NCBI RefSeq assembly: GCF_024282095.1
Contig: NZ_JAMWZS010000005.1
Location: 29,051-93,050 of the forward strand
Length of the DNA: 64,000 nt
DNA from: Nitrosomonas sp.
GTDB lineage: Bacteria; Pseudomonadota; Gammaproteobacteria; Burkholderiales; Nitrosomonadaceae
Reading direction: 5' to 3'
The notes under the pieces were generated by a model. The model did no database searches and had not been told where the DNA came from. It saw nothing but the letters and a program-made list of their open reading frames with translations. This document shows positions 1 to 9,391 of the stretch, in pieces (positions within the stretch are counted from its first letter, which is position 1; each line of letters starts with the position of its first letter). The position numbers were made by a program, and so were the translations under genes.

Positions 1-1299
1 GTTTTCTTTTCGATACCGACAATGAGTGCCGGTATCGCAGTAATGGAGCAGAGTGTTAAAGAACTGGGACAGGCATTTTCCGGCGCTCCGACCAACATTA
101 CTGACGGCAGCATGGTGTTTTTTAATCCCGGTGCGATGAGCCAGGTTCGGGGCAGATTAGCCTCGATGGCAGGCTATGTTGTCGCACCGTCTGCAACCTT
201 TCACAACAGCGCTTCACAGTTGAGTCCGGCACTTGGCGGCGCGCCGCTCAGGGGAAATGAAGGGGGTGATGCAGCGAATCTGGTATTTGTTCCCAATATT
301 TATTATGTCCAGGAATTGACCAAGCGGGTGGCATTCGGCTTTGGAATTAATACGCCTGTTGGTATGCGAAACAGCTATGACTCTGGCTGGAAAGGGCGCT
401 ATCAAGCGCTTGACTCGGAAATTGCAGTGCTGAACTTTAATCCATCCCTATCCCTGAAAGTAACAGAGAAGCTTTCACTGGGCGCCGGTTTTAATGTGCA
501 GTACCTGCGAACCAGATTAACCAATGCCGTTGATTTCGGATCCATTTGCCTGCAAGCTTTGGGGCCGGCGCCTTGTGCCGGTCAGGGGTTGCTACCGCAA
601 GCAGCGGATGGACATGCCTCACTCAAAGGCGATAGTGTAGGGTTTGGTTATAACTTTGGCGCTTTTTATGCGTTGAATCAAGATACGCATTTGGGTGTGA
701 GTTATCGTTTTAGAGTTGCGCATGACGTGCATAGCAATGCAAATTTCTCTGTACCCGATAGTGCCGCAGTATTAACACAGGGCGACCGTTTTGTTGATAC
801 GCATGCGCGCACCTCGGTCACACTGCCCGATAATGTATTGTTTGGTTTTTCTCATCGCCTCAATCCGCGCTGGGCAATTTCTGCAGATGCTTTGTGGACA
901 CATTGGAGTCTGGTGCGCGAACTCAGAACGGATTTTTTATCGGCGCAACGCGATGACGTGGTGGATATGAAATGGCAGGATACATGGCGCTATGCCTTTG
1001 GTATCAATTATCTGTCCGAAGGCAATAAATGGATGCTGAGAACCGGATTTGCATACGACCAGACACCGGTTCCGAATGCGCAGCACAGATCGCCAAGAAT
1101 CCCTGACAGCAGTCGCTACTGGTTAACAGCAGGTGTGACGTATGCAGTGCTGAAAAATGTCAATATACACGCTGCTTATGCACACTTGTTTATGGACGAT
1201 GCCACGATTAACCGGCGCGGAGCAACCGCAGACCTTCTTGCCGGGCAATATTCCGAACAAGTCAATATCGGCGGTCTGCAGATGGATTGGCGTTTCTGA
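1..1299 (+). CDS. OmpP1/FadL-family outer membrane transporter (5' end outside window)
   Basis: Long-chain fatty acid/hydrophobic compound porin of the FadL (OmpP1/TodX) family, an outer-membrane beta-barrel. The reading frame is open to the left edge: codons before the first ATG (22) read VFFSIPT, which looks like the end of a signal peptide, so the true start lies upstream. The mature N-terminus has the family pattern of a residue stretch EQSVKELGQAFSG followed by a segment on pits of Gly/Asn and 'NPG', and the protein ends in 'MDWRF', a terminal aromatic typical of BAM-assembled barrels. The 425 visible residues are close to full family length. It is followed 127 bp later by ftsH on the same strand; no shared function is evident. 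Confidence 0.85.
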   Translation, partial: VFFSIPTMSAGIAVMEQSVKELGQAFSGAPTNITDGSMVFFNPGAMSQVRGRLASMAGYVVAPSATFHNSASQLSPALGGAPLRGNEGGDAANLVFVPNIYYVQELTKRVAFGFGINTPVGMRNSYDSGWKGRYQALDSEIAVLNFNPSLSLKVTEKLSLGAGFNVQYLRTRLTNAVDFGSICLQALGPAPCAGQGLLPQAADGHASLKGDSVGFGYNFGAFYALNQDTHLGVSYRFRVAHDVHSNANFSVPDSAAVLTQGDRFVDTHARTSVTLPDNVLFGFSHRLNPRWAISADALWTHWSLVRELRTDFLSAQRDDVVDMKWQDTWRYAFGINYLSEGNKWMLRTGFAYDQTPVPNAQHRSPRIPDSSRYWLTAGVTYAVLKNVNIHAAYAHLFMDDATINRRGATADLLAGQYSEQVNIGGLQMDWRF

Positions 1300-1426
1300 T
1301 TTGAGTGTCGATACATCACATCAATCAATGGATTGCTGAAAATTATCACTGATTGAGGTATCTTATTGTGCCAAGGGATTCTGGCATGACAGGAAATATG
1401 ATCACCGATAAAAATTGAGGCAATCC

Positions 1427-3247
1427 ATGGATAAAAAAGCACAAGTCAACTTCTGGTTTATCATTGTGGCGGTACTGAGTTTGCTGTTGATACAGAATTT
1501 ATATACGCAATACACTCAGATTAAGCCTATTCCGTACAGTCAATTTCAACATTTCCTGGAACAGGGACGTGTTGCCGAAATCGCAATTACGCAAAATCAG
1601 ATCTATGGCACGCTCAAGGAACAGCATGCAGACGGATTTAAGGATTTTGTGACTACGCGCGTAGAGCCTGGGTTGGCTGAGATACTGGACAAACACAACG
1701 TGGTTTATACCGGAGTTGTGCAAAGCACTTGGTTGCGCGATTTACTTTCTTGGATTGTACCCACGGCCATTTTTATCGGTATTTGGTTTTTTATTATGCG
1801 GCGTATGGGCGGCAATATGAGCAGTGGATTGATGTCGATCGGTAAGAGCCGCGCCAAAGTGTTCGTGGAGAAGGAAACCAAAGTAACCTTTAATGATGTG
1901 GCGGGTGTTGATGAAGCCAAGGAAGAATTGGTTGAAATCATCAATTTTTTGAAAAATCCTGTTGATTATGGCCGTTTGGGCGGTCGCGCACCCAAAGGGA
2001 TTTTGCTGGTAGGGCCGCCAGGTACCGGTAAAACATTACTGGCACGCGCCGTGGCAGGTGAAGCGGGAGTGCCGTTCTTTTCCATTTCCGGTTCGGAATT
2101 TGTCGAAATGTTTGTCGGTGTGGGGGCAGCCAGGGTGCGTGATTTGTTCGAGCAAGCGCGGCAAATGGCACCAGCCATTATTTTTATCGATGAATTGGAT
2201 GCGCTGGGTCGTGCGCGCGGTGCCTACGGATTGGGCGGAGGGCATGATGAGAAAGAGCAAACACTGAATCAATTGCTGGCCGAATTGGACGGTTTCGATT
2301 CCAGCAGCGGAATTGTGTTACTGGCCGCGACCAATCGTCCGGAAATTCTTGATCCGGCGTTATTGCGCGCCGGACGGTTTGATCGGCAAGTGCTGGTGGA
2401 TCGACCCGATAAAATCGGGCGTGAGCAAATCCTCGTGGTGCATGCAAAAAAGGTGAAGTTGCATACTGATGTGAAAATCGAGCAAATTGCGGCTTTGACG
2501 CCCGGATTTACCGGTGCGGATCTGGCAAACCTTATCAATGAAGCCACACTGCTGGCCACGAGACGCGGTGCTAACAATGTGGCCATGGAAGATTTCAATA
2601 ATGCCATCGAACGTATTGTCGCGGGATTGGAGAAACGCAATCGTCTATTGAATCCTGATGAACGGCGCGTAGTGGCATTCCATGAACTGGGCCACGCCAT
2701 GGTGGCATTGGCACTGCCGCGCACTGACGAAGTGCACAAGATATCGATTATTCCGCGCGGCATCGGCGCATTGGGTTATACCATTCAACGTCCGACGGAA
2801 GATCGCTATCTGATGACGCGTGTGGAATTGCAAAATAAAATGGCGGTGTTGCTGGGTGGGCGTGCCGCCGAGCAAATCGTGTTCAGCGAAGTATCCACAG
2901 GGGCTGCGGATGACCTGGTGCGCGCTACCGATATTGCCCGAGCCATGGTGCTGCGCTACGGCATGAGTGAAACTTTGGGCAATGTGGCTTATGATCGGGA
3001 ACAATCGGTGTTTCTACAAACGAATATTCCGATGCCGCAGAATCGTAATTACAGCGAAGAAACCGCCAACAAGATTGATATTGCCGTACGTGAACTGGTC
3101 GATCAGGCACTGGAGCGCGCAATCAATATTTTGCAAACCAATCGAAACTTGCTGAATCAGACTGCGGAAGAATTATTGCAGCATGAAACACTGAATCAAC
3201 CTGAGATATATAAACTAAAGCAGGCGATTGCTTCGAATGCGTTTTAA
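1427..3247 (+). CDS. ftsH: ATP-dependent zinc metalloprotease FtsH
   Basis: Membrane-anchored AAA+ protease that extracts and degrades membrane and regulatory proteins. Two N-terminal membrane segments (about residues 7-25 and 100-120) flank a short periplasmic domain; then Walker A GPPGTGKT (about 194-201), Walker B with FIDELDALG, the second region of homology with an arginine finger ([17 protein letters not shown]), and the zinc site HELGH (419-423), where most family members have HEAGH. A TTG at 1415 is also in frame, but ATG 1427 has a GAGG six bases upstream and is preferred, giving 606 residues. It is not next to rlmE or folP, the usual neighbours of the main ftsH, so it may be a second paralogue. 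Confidence 0.93.
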   Translation: MDKKAQVNFWFIIVAVLSLLLIQNLYTQYTQIKPIPYSQFQHFLEQGRVAEIAITQNQIYGTLKEQHADGFKDFVTTRVEPGLAEILDKHNVVYTGVVQSTWLRDLLSWIVPTAIFIGIWFFIMRRMGGNMSSGLMSIGKSRAKVFVEKETKVTFNDVAGVDEAKEELVEIINFLKNPVDYGRLGGRAPKGILLVGPPGTGKTLLARAVAGEAGVPFFSISGSEFVEMFVGVGAARVRDLFEQARQMAPAIIFIDELDALGRARGAYGLGGGHDEKEQTLNQLLAELDGFDSSSGIVLLAATNRPEILDPALLRAGRFDRQVLVDRPDKIGREQILVVHAKKVKLHTDVKIEQIAALTPGFTGADLANLINEATLLATRRGANNVAMEDFNNAIERIVAGLEKRNRLLNPDERRVVAFHELGHAMVALALPRTDEVHKISIIPRGIGALGYTIQRPTEDRYLMTRVELQNKMAVLLGGRAAEQIVFSEVSTGAADDLVRATDIARAMVLRYGMSETLGNVAYDREQSVFLQTNIPMPQNRNYSEETANKIDIAVRELVDQALERAINILQTNRNLLNQTAEELLQHETLNQPEIYKLKQAIASNAF

Positions 3248-3262
3248 CGACCTGTTAACAGG

Positions 3263-4264
3263 TCAGTTATTGGCAACCTGAAGTGCATCGCTATGCAGAT
3301 AAGGTGGAATCAATACGCGAATGGGTCTTGGGCTGATGCAGAACGCAACGGTGCTTTCCGCCTCGATATCGCGATTGCGGAAATAATCGCCATCCACTTG
3401 CAGCGGGTAAGATTGCTGATGCAGGGTACATGCAATATGTTTTCCTGAAAAATACTGCATGGGCAGATTTGCGGGTTTGTGTTGCAGGATTTTCATGGCT
3501 TTGATCAACTCATGCTGATGCCGTGCTCCCGGTAGGAAACCCAAAACAAGCTCGTTTTTTGATGGATCAGCAGTTGGCACGAGTTGCAAATTTCTGGCAT
3601 ACGCTGAATTGTTGGCCACTATGATATATCCGGACCCATGATCAATGACTTGTTTTCCATCAACGCTGACCGATACCGTCGGATGATGCAAGGCGCATAA
3701 CGCTTTCAGTCCATGCCAGATATAAATCGAATCATTCAACGGTCCTTTCCGTTTACCGATATTCTTGACCGTCAGCGAATCCAGACCCATGGATGCCATA
3801 TGAAAGAAAGGCTTTTCCCCTTGGATGCCTTGACCGCTGATTAAGCCATAGAATTGCTGCAGGCATGTTCCTGCATCAATGGCCCGAAGCAAGTCATCGG
3901 CGCTGGTACTCATTTCATAGGAACGTGCAAATAATGATTCATTGCCACCCGGGATGGCATAAATCGGCGTGCCCGTTTGGTTGATGGCATCCAGCAATTT
4001 TCTGATGGTGCCGTCTCCGCCGACTACCACGACAAGATCACTGGCTGCGATATCGTCTGTAATGCGCGTGTAACCTTTCATCTTTTTTTCAGAGGTGCGC
4101 ACGGTAACGACTTTTCCTTGCAAAGCCAATGCCATTTCCAGCTTGCAGGCGAGTGTTTCGGTATTGCCTGCACTGGATATCGGGTTATAGATAATCAGGA
4201 TTTTCTGTGGTGACGGTATTTTGATGATCAGCTGATCGGGTTGAAATAGGGAATTATTTTTCAT
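3263..4264 (-). CDS. Diacylglycerol kinase-family lipid kinase
   Basis: Member of the DAGK/sphingosine-kinase-like fold (DAGKc domain), which transfers phosphate to diacylglycerol or a related lipid. Visible: an N-terminal nucleotide-binding start (ILIIYNPISSAGN), the hallmark GGDGT around residues 84-88, and a following 'IPGGNESLFAR' where classical enzymes have 'PlGTgNdfAR', so the nucleotide-binding loop is somewhat divergent. The C-terminal half is the usual beta-sandwich. ATG 4264 is preferred over an in-frame TTG at 4267. It begins 17 bp after the stop of the glycosyltransferase gene and is almost certainly co-transcribed with it. In this setting it could recycle diacylglycerol or act on a related lipid; the substrate is an inference. 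Confidence 0.8.
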   Translation of the reverse strand: MKNNSLFQPDQLIIKIPSPQKILIIYNPISSAGNTETLACKLEMALALQGKVVTVRTSEKKMKGYTRITDDIAASDLVVVVGGDGTIRKLLDAINQTGTPIYAIPGGNESLFARSYEMSTSADDLLRAIDAGTCLQQFYGLISGQGIQGEKPFFHMASMGLDSLTVKNIGKRKGPLNDSIYIWHGLKALCALHHPTVSVSVDGKQVIDHGSGYIIVANNSAYARNLQLVPTADPSKNELVLGFLPGARHQHELIKAMKILQHKPANLPMQYFSGKHIACTLHQQSYPLQVDGDYFRNRDIEAESTVAFCISPRPIRVLIPPYLHSDALQVANN

Positions 4265-4281
4265 CAAAGTCTAATATTCAG

Positions 4282-5325
4282 TTAAGCACATGCAACGGGT
4301 GATACGGTTACCCCAGACCAAATCTGCTGGTACCATGATCGATCAATCGGCGGCATGCCATCCTTGATCCATTGCACCAGATACCGGGCGGTATTCGGAT
4401 AAGTGACGCGAACGGCTTGGGTTGCATAGAGCCATTGCTCAATCAGTGCAGCATCCATGACGTGCATCATGCGTCCGTAACCTAACGTTTGCAGCGCCAG
4501 TGCATTGGATACCTGCTCCATCTGTGCATGTACCGGTTTTACCAGGATTTTCTTGCCCAGTTGTAACGATTCGCTGGCCAGTTCAAAGCCGGCGTTGCAA
4601 ATGATGCCCGCACAATCCGCCAAATCGCTTTGAAAGCCTTCCAGCGATAGCGGCTTGCAGTGAATGTGTTCGTGCGCGGAGGGGATGACCTCAGGGGAGT
4701 AGTTGAAAAATTCGAATGCTTTGAAGGGCGCCAAAATTGCCATCACACGATGCTGATCTTCAAACGGCAGGTAGACGACGATTTTATTTTTTTGTGTCCG
4801 CTGTTGCGCGATGGGTGTTTCAATCACCGGTGGCAGAATGGGCTGATCAAAATGATGCCAATGCAAACCGATGCCGGTACTCACCGGCGCAAAATTGCTC
4901 ATGACAGCTTCAGACAACGGATCATTACCCGCGCGCGGGATGTCGTATTGAAACGCATATTGATGGCTGATGCCGATAGTTTTCTTGTTTTGCCGGCGTG
5001 CCGCCCAAGCGGTTACCGGTTCGTAATCGCAAATAACCAGATCGTAGCTACTCAAATCCAATTGTTTGATGTCTCTCAGGAAATGTAGCGGTTTGGATTG
5101 AAATACTGTTTTCAAGTGATTGATTTTGCCGTTCTGAGTACTGAAAGTCAGGCCTTGGCGCCATTGATAACCGTTAAAAACATGCATGTCGAAAAACTTA
5201 TCCTGCGGCCTGCCGCTAAACTGATAAGTCACTTCAAAATTCGCAGCTTGTAATTCCCTGGCCATAATCCGGCCGCGCGTGATATGACCGTTACCTGTTC
5301 CCTGAATACCATAAAATATTTTCAT
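4282..5325 (-). CDS. MJ1255/VC2487-family glycosyltransferase
   Basis: GT-B fold glycosyltransferase of the MJ1255/VC2487 type, related to MurG and diacylglycerol glucosyltransferases. The N-terminus MKIFYGIQGTGNGHITRG is the acceptor-side glycine loop; the C-terminal half carries the donor-binding pattern 'CNAGFELASESLQLGKK' followed by 'PVHAQMEQVSNA'. There is no membrane segment, consistent with a peripheral cytoplasmic enzyme. ATG 5325 is chosen because family homology starts exactly there and a GGGAAG lies ten bases upstream; an in-frame TTG at 5343 adds six unrelated residues. First gene of a two-gene unit with the lipid kinase, behind a cluster of Pho-box half-sites. A role in making a phosphate-free glycolipid from diacylglycerol is inferred from context. 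Confidence 0.78.
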   Translation of the reverse strand: MKIFYGIQGTGNGHITRGRIMARELQAANFEVTYQFSGRPQDKFFDMHVFNGYQWRQGLTFSTQNGKINHLKTVFQSKPLHFLRDIKQLDLSSYDLVICDYEPVTAWAARRQNKKTIGISHQYAFQYDIPRAGNDPLSEAVMSNFAPVSTGIGLHWHHFDQPILPPVIETPIAQQRTQKNKIVVYLPFEDQHRVMAILAPFKAFEFFNYSPEVIPSAHEHIHCKPLSLEGFQSDLADCAGIICNAGFELASESLQLGKKILVKPVHAQMEQVSNALALQTLGYGRMMHVMDAALIEQWLYATQAVRVTYPNTARYLVQWIKDGMPPIDRSWYQQIWSGVTVSPVACA

Positions 5326-5437
5326 ATTAGTGTGACTTCCCAACGGATTGGCGTGGCATTGAATGCGAACCTGAATCAGCCAGTGTATTAATATTCTTTG
5401 GTGGCATCATCATGGTCATATTCAACGAGACCAACAA

Positions 5438-5561
5438 AGTTTAGCGATCTGCGATGACAAAAAAATGACGGTTTTTTGGCGTTTATGTGACAGTTTGATG
5501 GATATTGGATTATTGAATCGACACCTAGAGTGACAGTCATCCGGTGGTTCATGAGTGACAT
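5438..5561 (-). promoter_or_regulatory. Candidate PhoB-box array and -10 for the glycosyltransferase operon
   Basis: Reading the minus strand, five seven-base half-sites resembling the Pho-box unit CTGTCAT/C occur: ATGTCAC (5561-5555), CTGTCAC (5536-5530), CTGTCAC (5493-5487), CCGTCAT (5471-5465) and TTGTCAT (5460-5454). The last two are separated by exactly four T residues, the canonical 7-4-7 spacing, and the third unit is 22 bp (two 11-bp steps) further up. A -10-like TAAACT (5443-5438) lies ten bases after the last unit, the spacing known for PhoB-activated promoters. Binding by PhoB is inferred from the pattern alone. Confidence 0.65.
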
Positions 5562-5592
5562 GTTGCAGTGAATCAACGACGCTTCTGGTCAG

Positions 5593-6507
5593 TTAACTGT
5601 TTTGCATCCATTGATGGATTTGTTGGCGCTGATCGGCGTACCATAATTTGCCGACATCTAATGCTTTTTGCTGCATGACCGCGTTATTGGCGGAATCCAT
5701 ACTGTCCGGCATATCGAAGTTTTTCAGACAATGATTGATATACAACAAGCGATTGCCCAGCATTTCCCCGGTCATTCTGACATTTGCCATCATCTTCTCT
5801 CTGAGAATGATGGACGCGATTCCTTTCGCCGACCATTGTAATCCGCCATAGCCGCACGCCTTGGCGCCGTTCACTGCAAAGCTGCGCCAGCCTGAGCCGA
5901 TGGAGAGCACTTTGATTTCGCAGGCATGCCAATATTGCTTGGCATGGAGATAGCTGCTGAGCCCGGGGTTATTCATGCCGACACCGCCATCGATGCGCCA
6001 GTCGCCATCCGCCATTTGCACGGGCGGGTAAAACGATGGTGCCGCTGTACAGGCATCGGCGATTTCGCTTAACAGGAAATCCGGCTGGTTGTCATTGGTG
6101 AAAACTTCCAGTTGATCCTGATTGAGGTTGAAACAGGGAATCAATATGCGCTTGCTGAGCGATGACAGCCTCAAGCTTCCCAGTTCTTTTTGTAACGCCA
6201 AACGCTTCGAAGTGCCTTGATACTTTGGGCGGATTTGCAGTTTATTGAATAACCGATTTACCCAATGTTCTGCCATTATTTTTTCCAGCAATTTTTCTTG
6301 CTCGACTAATCGGATGATTGCTGTTGCACTCATGCCGCGTCCCATGATCAGGCAGGTAATCAATCCCCCTGATGAGGAACCGGCCATCATGTCAAATAGA
6401 TCGTAGGTTGAGGTGCCGGTGTCTTGTTCCAAACAAGCCAATACGCTCAATTGAATCAGCAAATGACTGCCGCCGCCGTCCAGACTGAGGACATGCTTAA
6501 CTTGCAA
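5593..6507 (-). CDS. Patatin-like phospholipase
   Basis: Patatin-fold lipid acyl hydrolase with a Ser-Asp dyad. Visible: oxyanion loop DGGGS (residues 10-14), nucleophile elbow GSSSG (43-47, serine 45), and the catalytic aspartate in DGGVGMNNPG (about residue 174). At 304 residues it is normal for soluble bacterial patatins; no signal peptide. The start is TTG 6507: there is an in-frame stop six codons upstream, no in-frame ATG before the conserved region, and a GGAG lies seven bases in front. It is read in the same direction as the phosphoesterase 87 bp upstream and the glycosyltransferase downstream. Probable role: releasing acyl chains from phospholipids during lipid turnover. No cyclic-nucleotide synthase is nearby, so a CBASS effector role is not supported. 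Confidence 0.85.
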   Translation of the reverse strand: MQVKHVLSLDGGGSHLLIQLSVLACLEQDTGTSTYDLFDMMAGSSSGGLITCLIMGRGMSATAIIRLVEQEKLLEKIMAEHWVNRLFNKLQIRPKYQGTSKRLALQKELGSLRLSSLSKRILIPCFNLNQDQLEVFTNDNQPDFLLSEIADACTAAPSFYPPVQMADGDWRIDGGVGMNNPGLSSYLHAKQYWHACEIKVLSIGSGWRSFAVNGAKACGYGGLQWSAKGIASIILREKMMANVRMTGEMLGNRLLYINHCLKNFDMPDSMDSANNAVMQQKALDVGKLWYADQRQQIHQWMQNS

Positions 6508-6594
6508 TGCGCATCTCCGATATCATCCAGTGCCTCCAATATCATCCTGAGTGATACAGTTTGCAGCGGTTTGGAAGCTTGTCATGTTGCGGGC

Positions 6595-7404
6595 TTACGC
6601 AGCTTTTTTACTGGCCAGCAATTCTTCCTGCACATAGTTTTTGTGTTGCTCAAACCGCTCGGACCAGAAAACCAGTTCCAATGATCCATCGTTATGTTCC
6701 AGCAATGTGGAGCAACTTTCCACCCAATCACCGTCATTGCAATACAGTATCGAGTTGATTTCTCTCAATTCAGCGTGGTGGATGTGACCGCAAACTACGC
6801 CATCGACGCCACGATCTTTTGCCAGATGCGCCAATGCATCCTCAAAACTGCTGATGTAGCTGACTGCGTTTTTTACCCGCAATTTTAGATAGGCTGCGAG
6901 CGACCAATAAGAAAACCCGAAGTATTTGCGTAAACCGTTGATGTAGTGATTCAGATCCAGCAACGTATCGTAGGCGACATTGCCGAGTTTTGCGAGCCAG
7001 CGGCTATTTTTGACGATGACATCAAATTCATCGCCATGCATGATCAACAGCTTTTTACCTTCGGCTGTAGTGTGTACATAATCCTGGTGAATTTCCACAT
7101 TACCGAAAACGTGACCAACGCAGTCCCGCATACCTTCATCATGATTACCCGGTATATAAATGACTTTGGTGCCATGTTTGGCTTTGCCTAAAATGGACCG
7201 GACCACATTGGTATGCGCTTGCGGCCAATAAGGACTCTTTTTGATACTCCAGAAATCGACGATATCGCCGACCAGGAAAAGGTAATCGGTTTCAACCGAA
7301 TGCAGAAAATGCAGCAGCGCTTCCGCTTGGCAACCGCGGAACCCGAGATGCACATCGGAAATCCAAACACTTCTTACTTTGATAGGGGCTTTATTTTTTA
7401 ACAT
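6595..7404 (-). CDS. LpxH/PlcP-like calcineurin-type phosphoesterase
   Basis: Metal-dependent phosphoesterase of the LpxH-like group (COG2908 type). The five metal-site blocks are present: SDVHLG (Asp17, His19), GDIVDFW, GNHDE, HGDEFD, and GHIHHAE near the C-terminus. Family members of this size (about 270 residues) include UDP-2,3-diacylglucosamine hydrolases and PlcP, a phospholipase C that strips head groups from phospholipids under phosphate limitation to give diacylglycerol. Neighbouring patatin, glycosyltransferase and lipid kinase genes favour the PlcP reading, but sequence alone does not separate it from a lipid A enzyme. ATG 7404 is the first in-frame start. The final residues KKAA are not diagnostic. 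Confidence 0.8.
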   Translation of the reverse strand: MLKNKAPIKVRSVWISDVHLGFRGCQAEALLHFLHSVETDYLFLVGDIVDFWSIKKSPYWPQAHTNVVRSILGKAKHGTKVIYIPGNHDEGMRDCVGHVFGNVEIHQDYVHTTAEGKKLLIMHGDEFDVIVKNSRWLAKLGNVAYDTLLDLNHYINGLRKYFGFSYWSLAAYLKLRVKNAVSYISSFEDALAHLAKDRGVDGVVCGHIHHAELREINSILYCNDGDWVESCSTLLEHNDGSLELVFWSERFEQHKNYVQEELLASKKAA

Positions 7405-7477
7405 ACATGCCTTTTTAAGTGGATAAGTGACGGTTCCACAGCATAAAGTGTGTTTGTTAAGCTTCCTTGAAGTATTT

Positions 7478-7506
7478 GTTAAATATTCATGAAATCTTTG
7501 TGAAAA
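7478..7506 (-). promoter_or_regulatory. Weak Pho-box-like tract upstream of the LpxH/PlcP-like gene
   Basis: On the minus strand three seven-base units spaced exactly 11 bp, TTTTCAC, ATTTCAT and ATTTAAC, resemble the CTGTCAT/C unit but lack its G. They lie about 75-100 bp before the ATG at 7404. No convincing -10 follows at the expected distance. Recorded as a possible degenerate Pho box only. Confidence 0.22.
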
Positions 7507-7612
7507 AAGCTTGGGGAGTGATTTTTGCTATGAATCTTTGATGCCGATCAGCGGATTCAAGTAAGATTTGTTTTCGACAACATCTTAACCGGCGACACTA
7601 CACCCGAACATA

Positions 7613-8641
7613 ATGCATAGCACACCCACTTTGAAACAGGCATTACCCGAGCTGCAGCAAATTGAAGCCATTATTCAGCAGGACAACGCCGTGCATTTAC
7701 ATACTAGGGTGCTATGCCGCGTAGCTTGTGGTGATAGTGAATTGCCGGTGTATGTGCTGACACTCGGCAATAGTGCGCAAGATATTCCGTGTGTGACGTA
7801 TGTCGCCGGTATCCATGGGTTGGAGCGTATTGGCACGCAAGTGGTCATTGCATTTCTTGAGGGCCTGCTGGAGCGTTTGAAGTGGGATCGGGTTCTGGCT
7901 GAAATGCTGCAGCGGGTAAGAATTAACATCCTGCCCATCGTCAATCCAGTTGGGATGTTGAATAACACTCGCGCAAACGGGCAAGGCGTCGATCTGATGC
8001 GCAATGCGCCGGTGGACAGTCACGAAAAAACCATTCTACTGGCCGGCGGGCACCGCATTTCATCCCGATTGCCGTGGTACCGCGGCAAAGCGGATGAGTC
8101 CATGCAACCGGAAGCGCAGGCGTTGTGCGATTTTATTGCGCAAGAAGTTTTACCTGCGCCGTTCAGCCTGGTTCTGGATTGTCATTCCGGTTTCGGTTTT
8201 CGCAACCAAATCTGGTTTCCTTATGCCAGAAGCCGGCTTGAGCCGATCAAACATTTAAAGGAAGTGTGTAATCTGCGCAATCTCTTCATGCAAACCTATC
8301 CGCATCAGGATTATCTGTTTGAACCGCAATCGCAGCATTATCTGGTGCATGGCGATCTATGGGATTTTCTGTATCTGAAATCGCTGCAGAACGATAACGT
8401 TTTTCTGCCATTGACACTGGAAATGGGGTCGTGGCGATGGATACGCAAGAATCCGCTGCAGTTACGCCGATTGTCGGGGCTATATCACCCGATCAAGCTG
8501 CATCGACTCAATCGGGTGTTGAGAAGCCACTTAATTCTGATGGAATTTTTGTTGCATGCAACGTTATCGTATCAAAACTGGATTAATGACAGTGATGCGC
8601 TGGAATTGGAGCAACAAGCGCGGGTGCTCTGGTATTCATGA
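7613..8641 (+). CDS. M14-family zinc carboxypeptidase/deacylase-like protein
   Basis: Zinc hydrolase of the M14 / succinylglutamate desuccinylase-aspartoacylase superfamily. Zinc ligands are visible as HGLE (His68, Glu71) and a later histidine in LDCHSGFG; VDLMRN matches the substrate-arginine region and the late LTLEMGSW supplies the catalytic glutamate. There is no signal peptide, so it acts in the cytoplasm. It overlaps the following hydrolase gene by four bases (ATGA), indicating coupled translation. It is divergent from the phosphoesterase gene; 208 bp separate the two starts. Substrate unknown: peptide, amide or acyl-amino-acid substrates are all possible. Confidence 0.75.
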   Translation: MHSTPTLKQALPELQQIEAIIQQDNAVHLHTRVLCRVACGDSELPVYVLTLGNSAQDIPCVTYVAGIHGLERIGTQVVIAFLEGLLERLKWDRVLAEMLQRVRINILPIVNPVGMLNNTRANGQGVDLMRNAPVDSHEKTILLAGGHRISSRLPWYRGKADESMQPEAQALCDFIAQEVLPAPFSLVLDCHSGFGFRNQIWFPYARSRLEPIKHLKEVCNLRNLFMQTYPHQDYLFEPQSQHYLVHGDLWDFLYLKSLQNDNVFLPLTLEMGSWRWIRKNPLQLRRLSGLYHPIKLHRLNRVLRSHLILMEFLLHATLSYQNWINDSDALELEQQARVLWYS

Positions 8642-9384
8642 TGCAACGTGAACATTTTGTGCTGATCCGCGGATTATTGCGTGAAGCCCGGCACTGGGGG
8701 GAATTTACCGGCAATCTGCAGCAACAATTTTCCGATGCCGTGATCAGTACACCGGATATCCGAGGCAATGGCCGGTTGCATCAGCTCACCAGCCCAAAAA
8801 CCATCGCGGGAATGACCGAAGCACTGCGCCAGCAAATCGACACAACCCAACCGCTCAGATTGATCGCACTCTCGATGGGCGGAATGATCGCGATGGATTG
8901 GATGACGCGCTATCCCCATGAAGTGGCAACAGTTGTTTTAATCAACACCAGCGCGAGACCGCTATCGCCGTTTTACCATCGCTTGCGCTGGACGATCTAT
9001 CCTCAAGTGCTCAAGATGATTACCCATTCTGCTGCACAAAGGGAAGCGGATATTCTGAATCTGACTTCAAACCGCCATCAGCACGACAGTAAATTGCTGG
9101 GGTCCTGGCAGCAGTGGCGGCAGCAAAATCCGGTGTCAACGGCCAGCGCCAGGAATCAATTTCTGGCAGCGCTAAAATTTTCCATCGCAGCCAAGCCGCA
9201 ACAGCCCATACTCGTTGTGACCAGCCAAGCGGATCGTCTGGTGGATTACCGTTGCAGCCTGAAACTGGCACAAACCTGGCAAACCGGCTATGTGCAGCAT
9301 GAGTCGGCGGGGCATGATTTGCCGCTGGATGAGCCGGAATGGTTGGCTGAAATCATCAGGAAGTGGGTTGATCAGAAAATTTAA
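8638..9384 (+). CDS. Alpha/beta-fold hydrolase
   Basis: Alpha/beta hydrolase of esterase/lipase type, 248 residues, no signal peptide. The nucleophile elbow is ALSMGG (serine near residue 81), the acid is likely the aspartate in SQADRLV and the histidine is in SAGHDLPLDEP near the C-terminus, so the triad is complete. Oxyanion-side RGLL replaces the usual HG motif. Starts with ATG overlapping the previous stop (ATGA), so the two form a translationally coupled pair. Substrate not predictable; the lipid-gene neighbourhood suggests an ester or lysolipid. Confidence 0.78.
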   Translation: MMQREHFVLIRGLLREARHWGEFTGNLQQQFSDAVISTPDIRGNGRLHQLTSPKTIAGMTEALRQQIDTTQPLRLIALSMGGMIAMDWMTRYPHEVATVVLINTSARPLSPFYHRLRWTIYPQVLKMITHSAAQREADILNLTSNRHQHDSKLLGSWQQWRQQNPVSTASARNQFLAALKFSIAAKPQQPILVVTSQADRLVDYRCSLKLAQTWQTGYVQHESAGHDLPLDEPEWLAEIIRKWVDQKI

Positions 9385-9391
9385 TTTAAAT

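Noticed and set aside
5388-5576. 62-codon open frame upstream of the glycosyltransferase gene
   Set aside because: Covers the Pho-box cluster, has no recognisable protein pattern; better explained as promoter DNA.
5593-6507. Patatin as a CBASS CapV-type effector
   Set aside because: No CD-NTase or other CBASS gene is nearby, and the surrounding genes are lipid enzymes.
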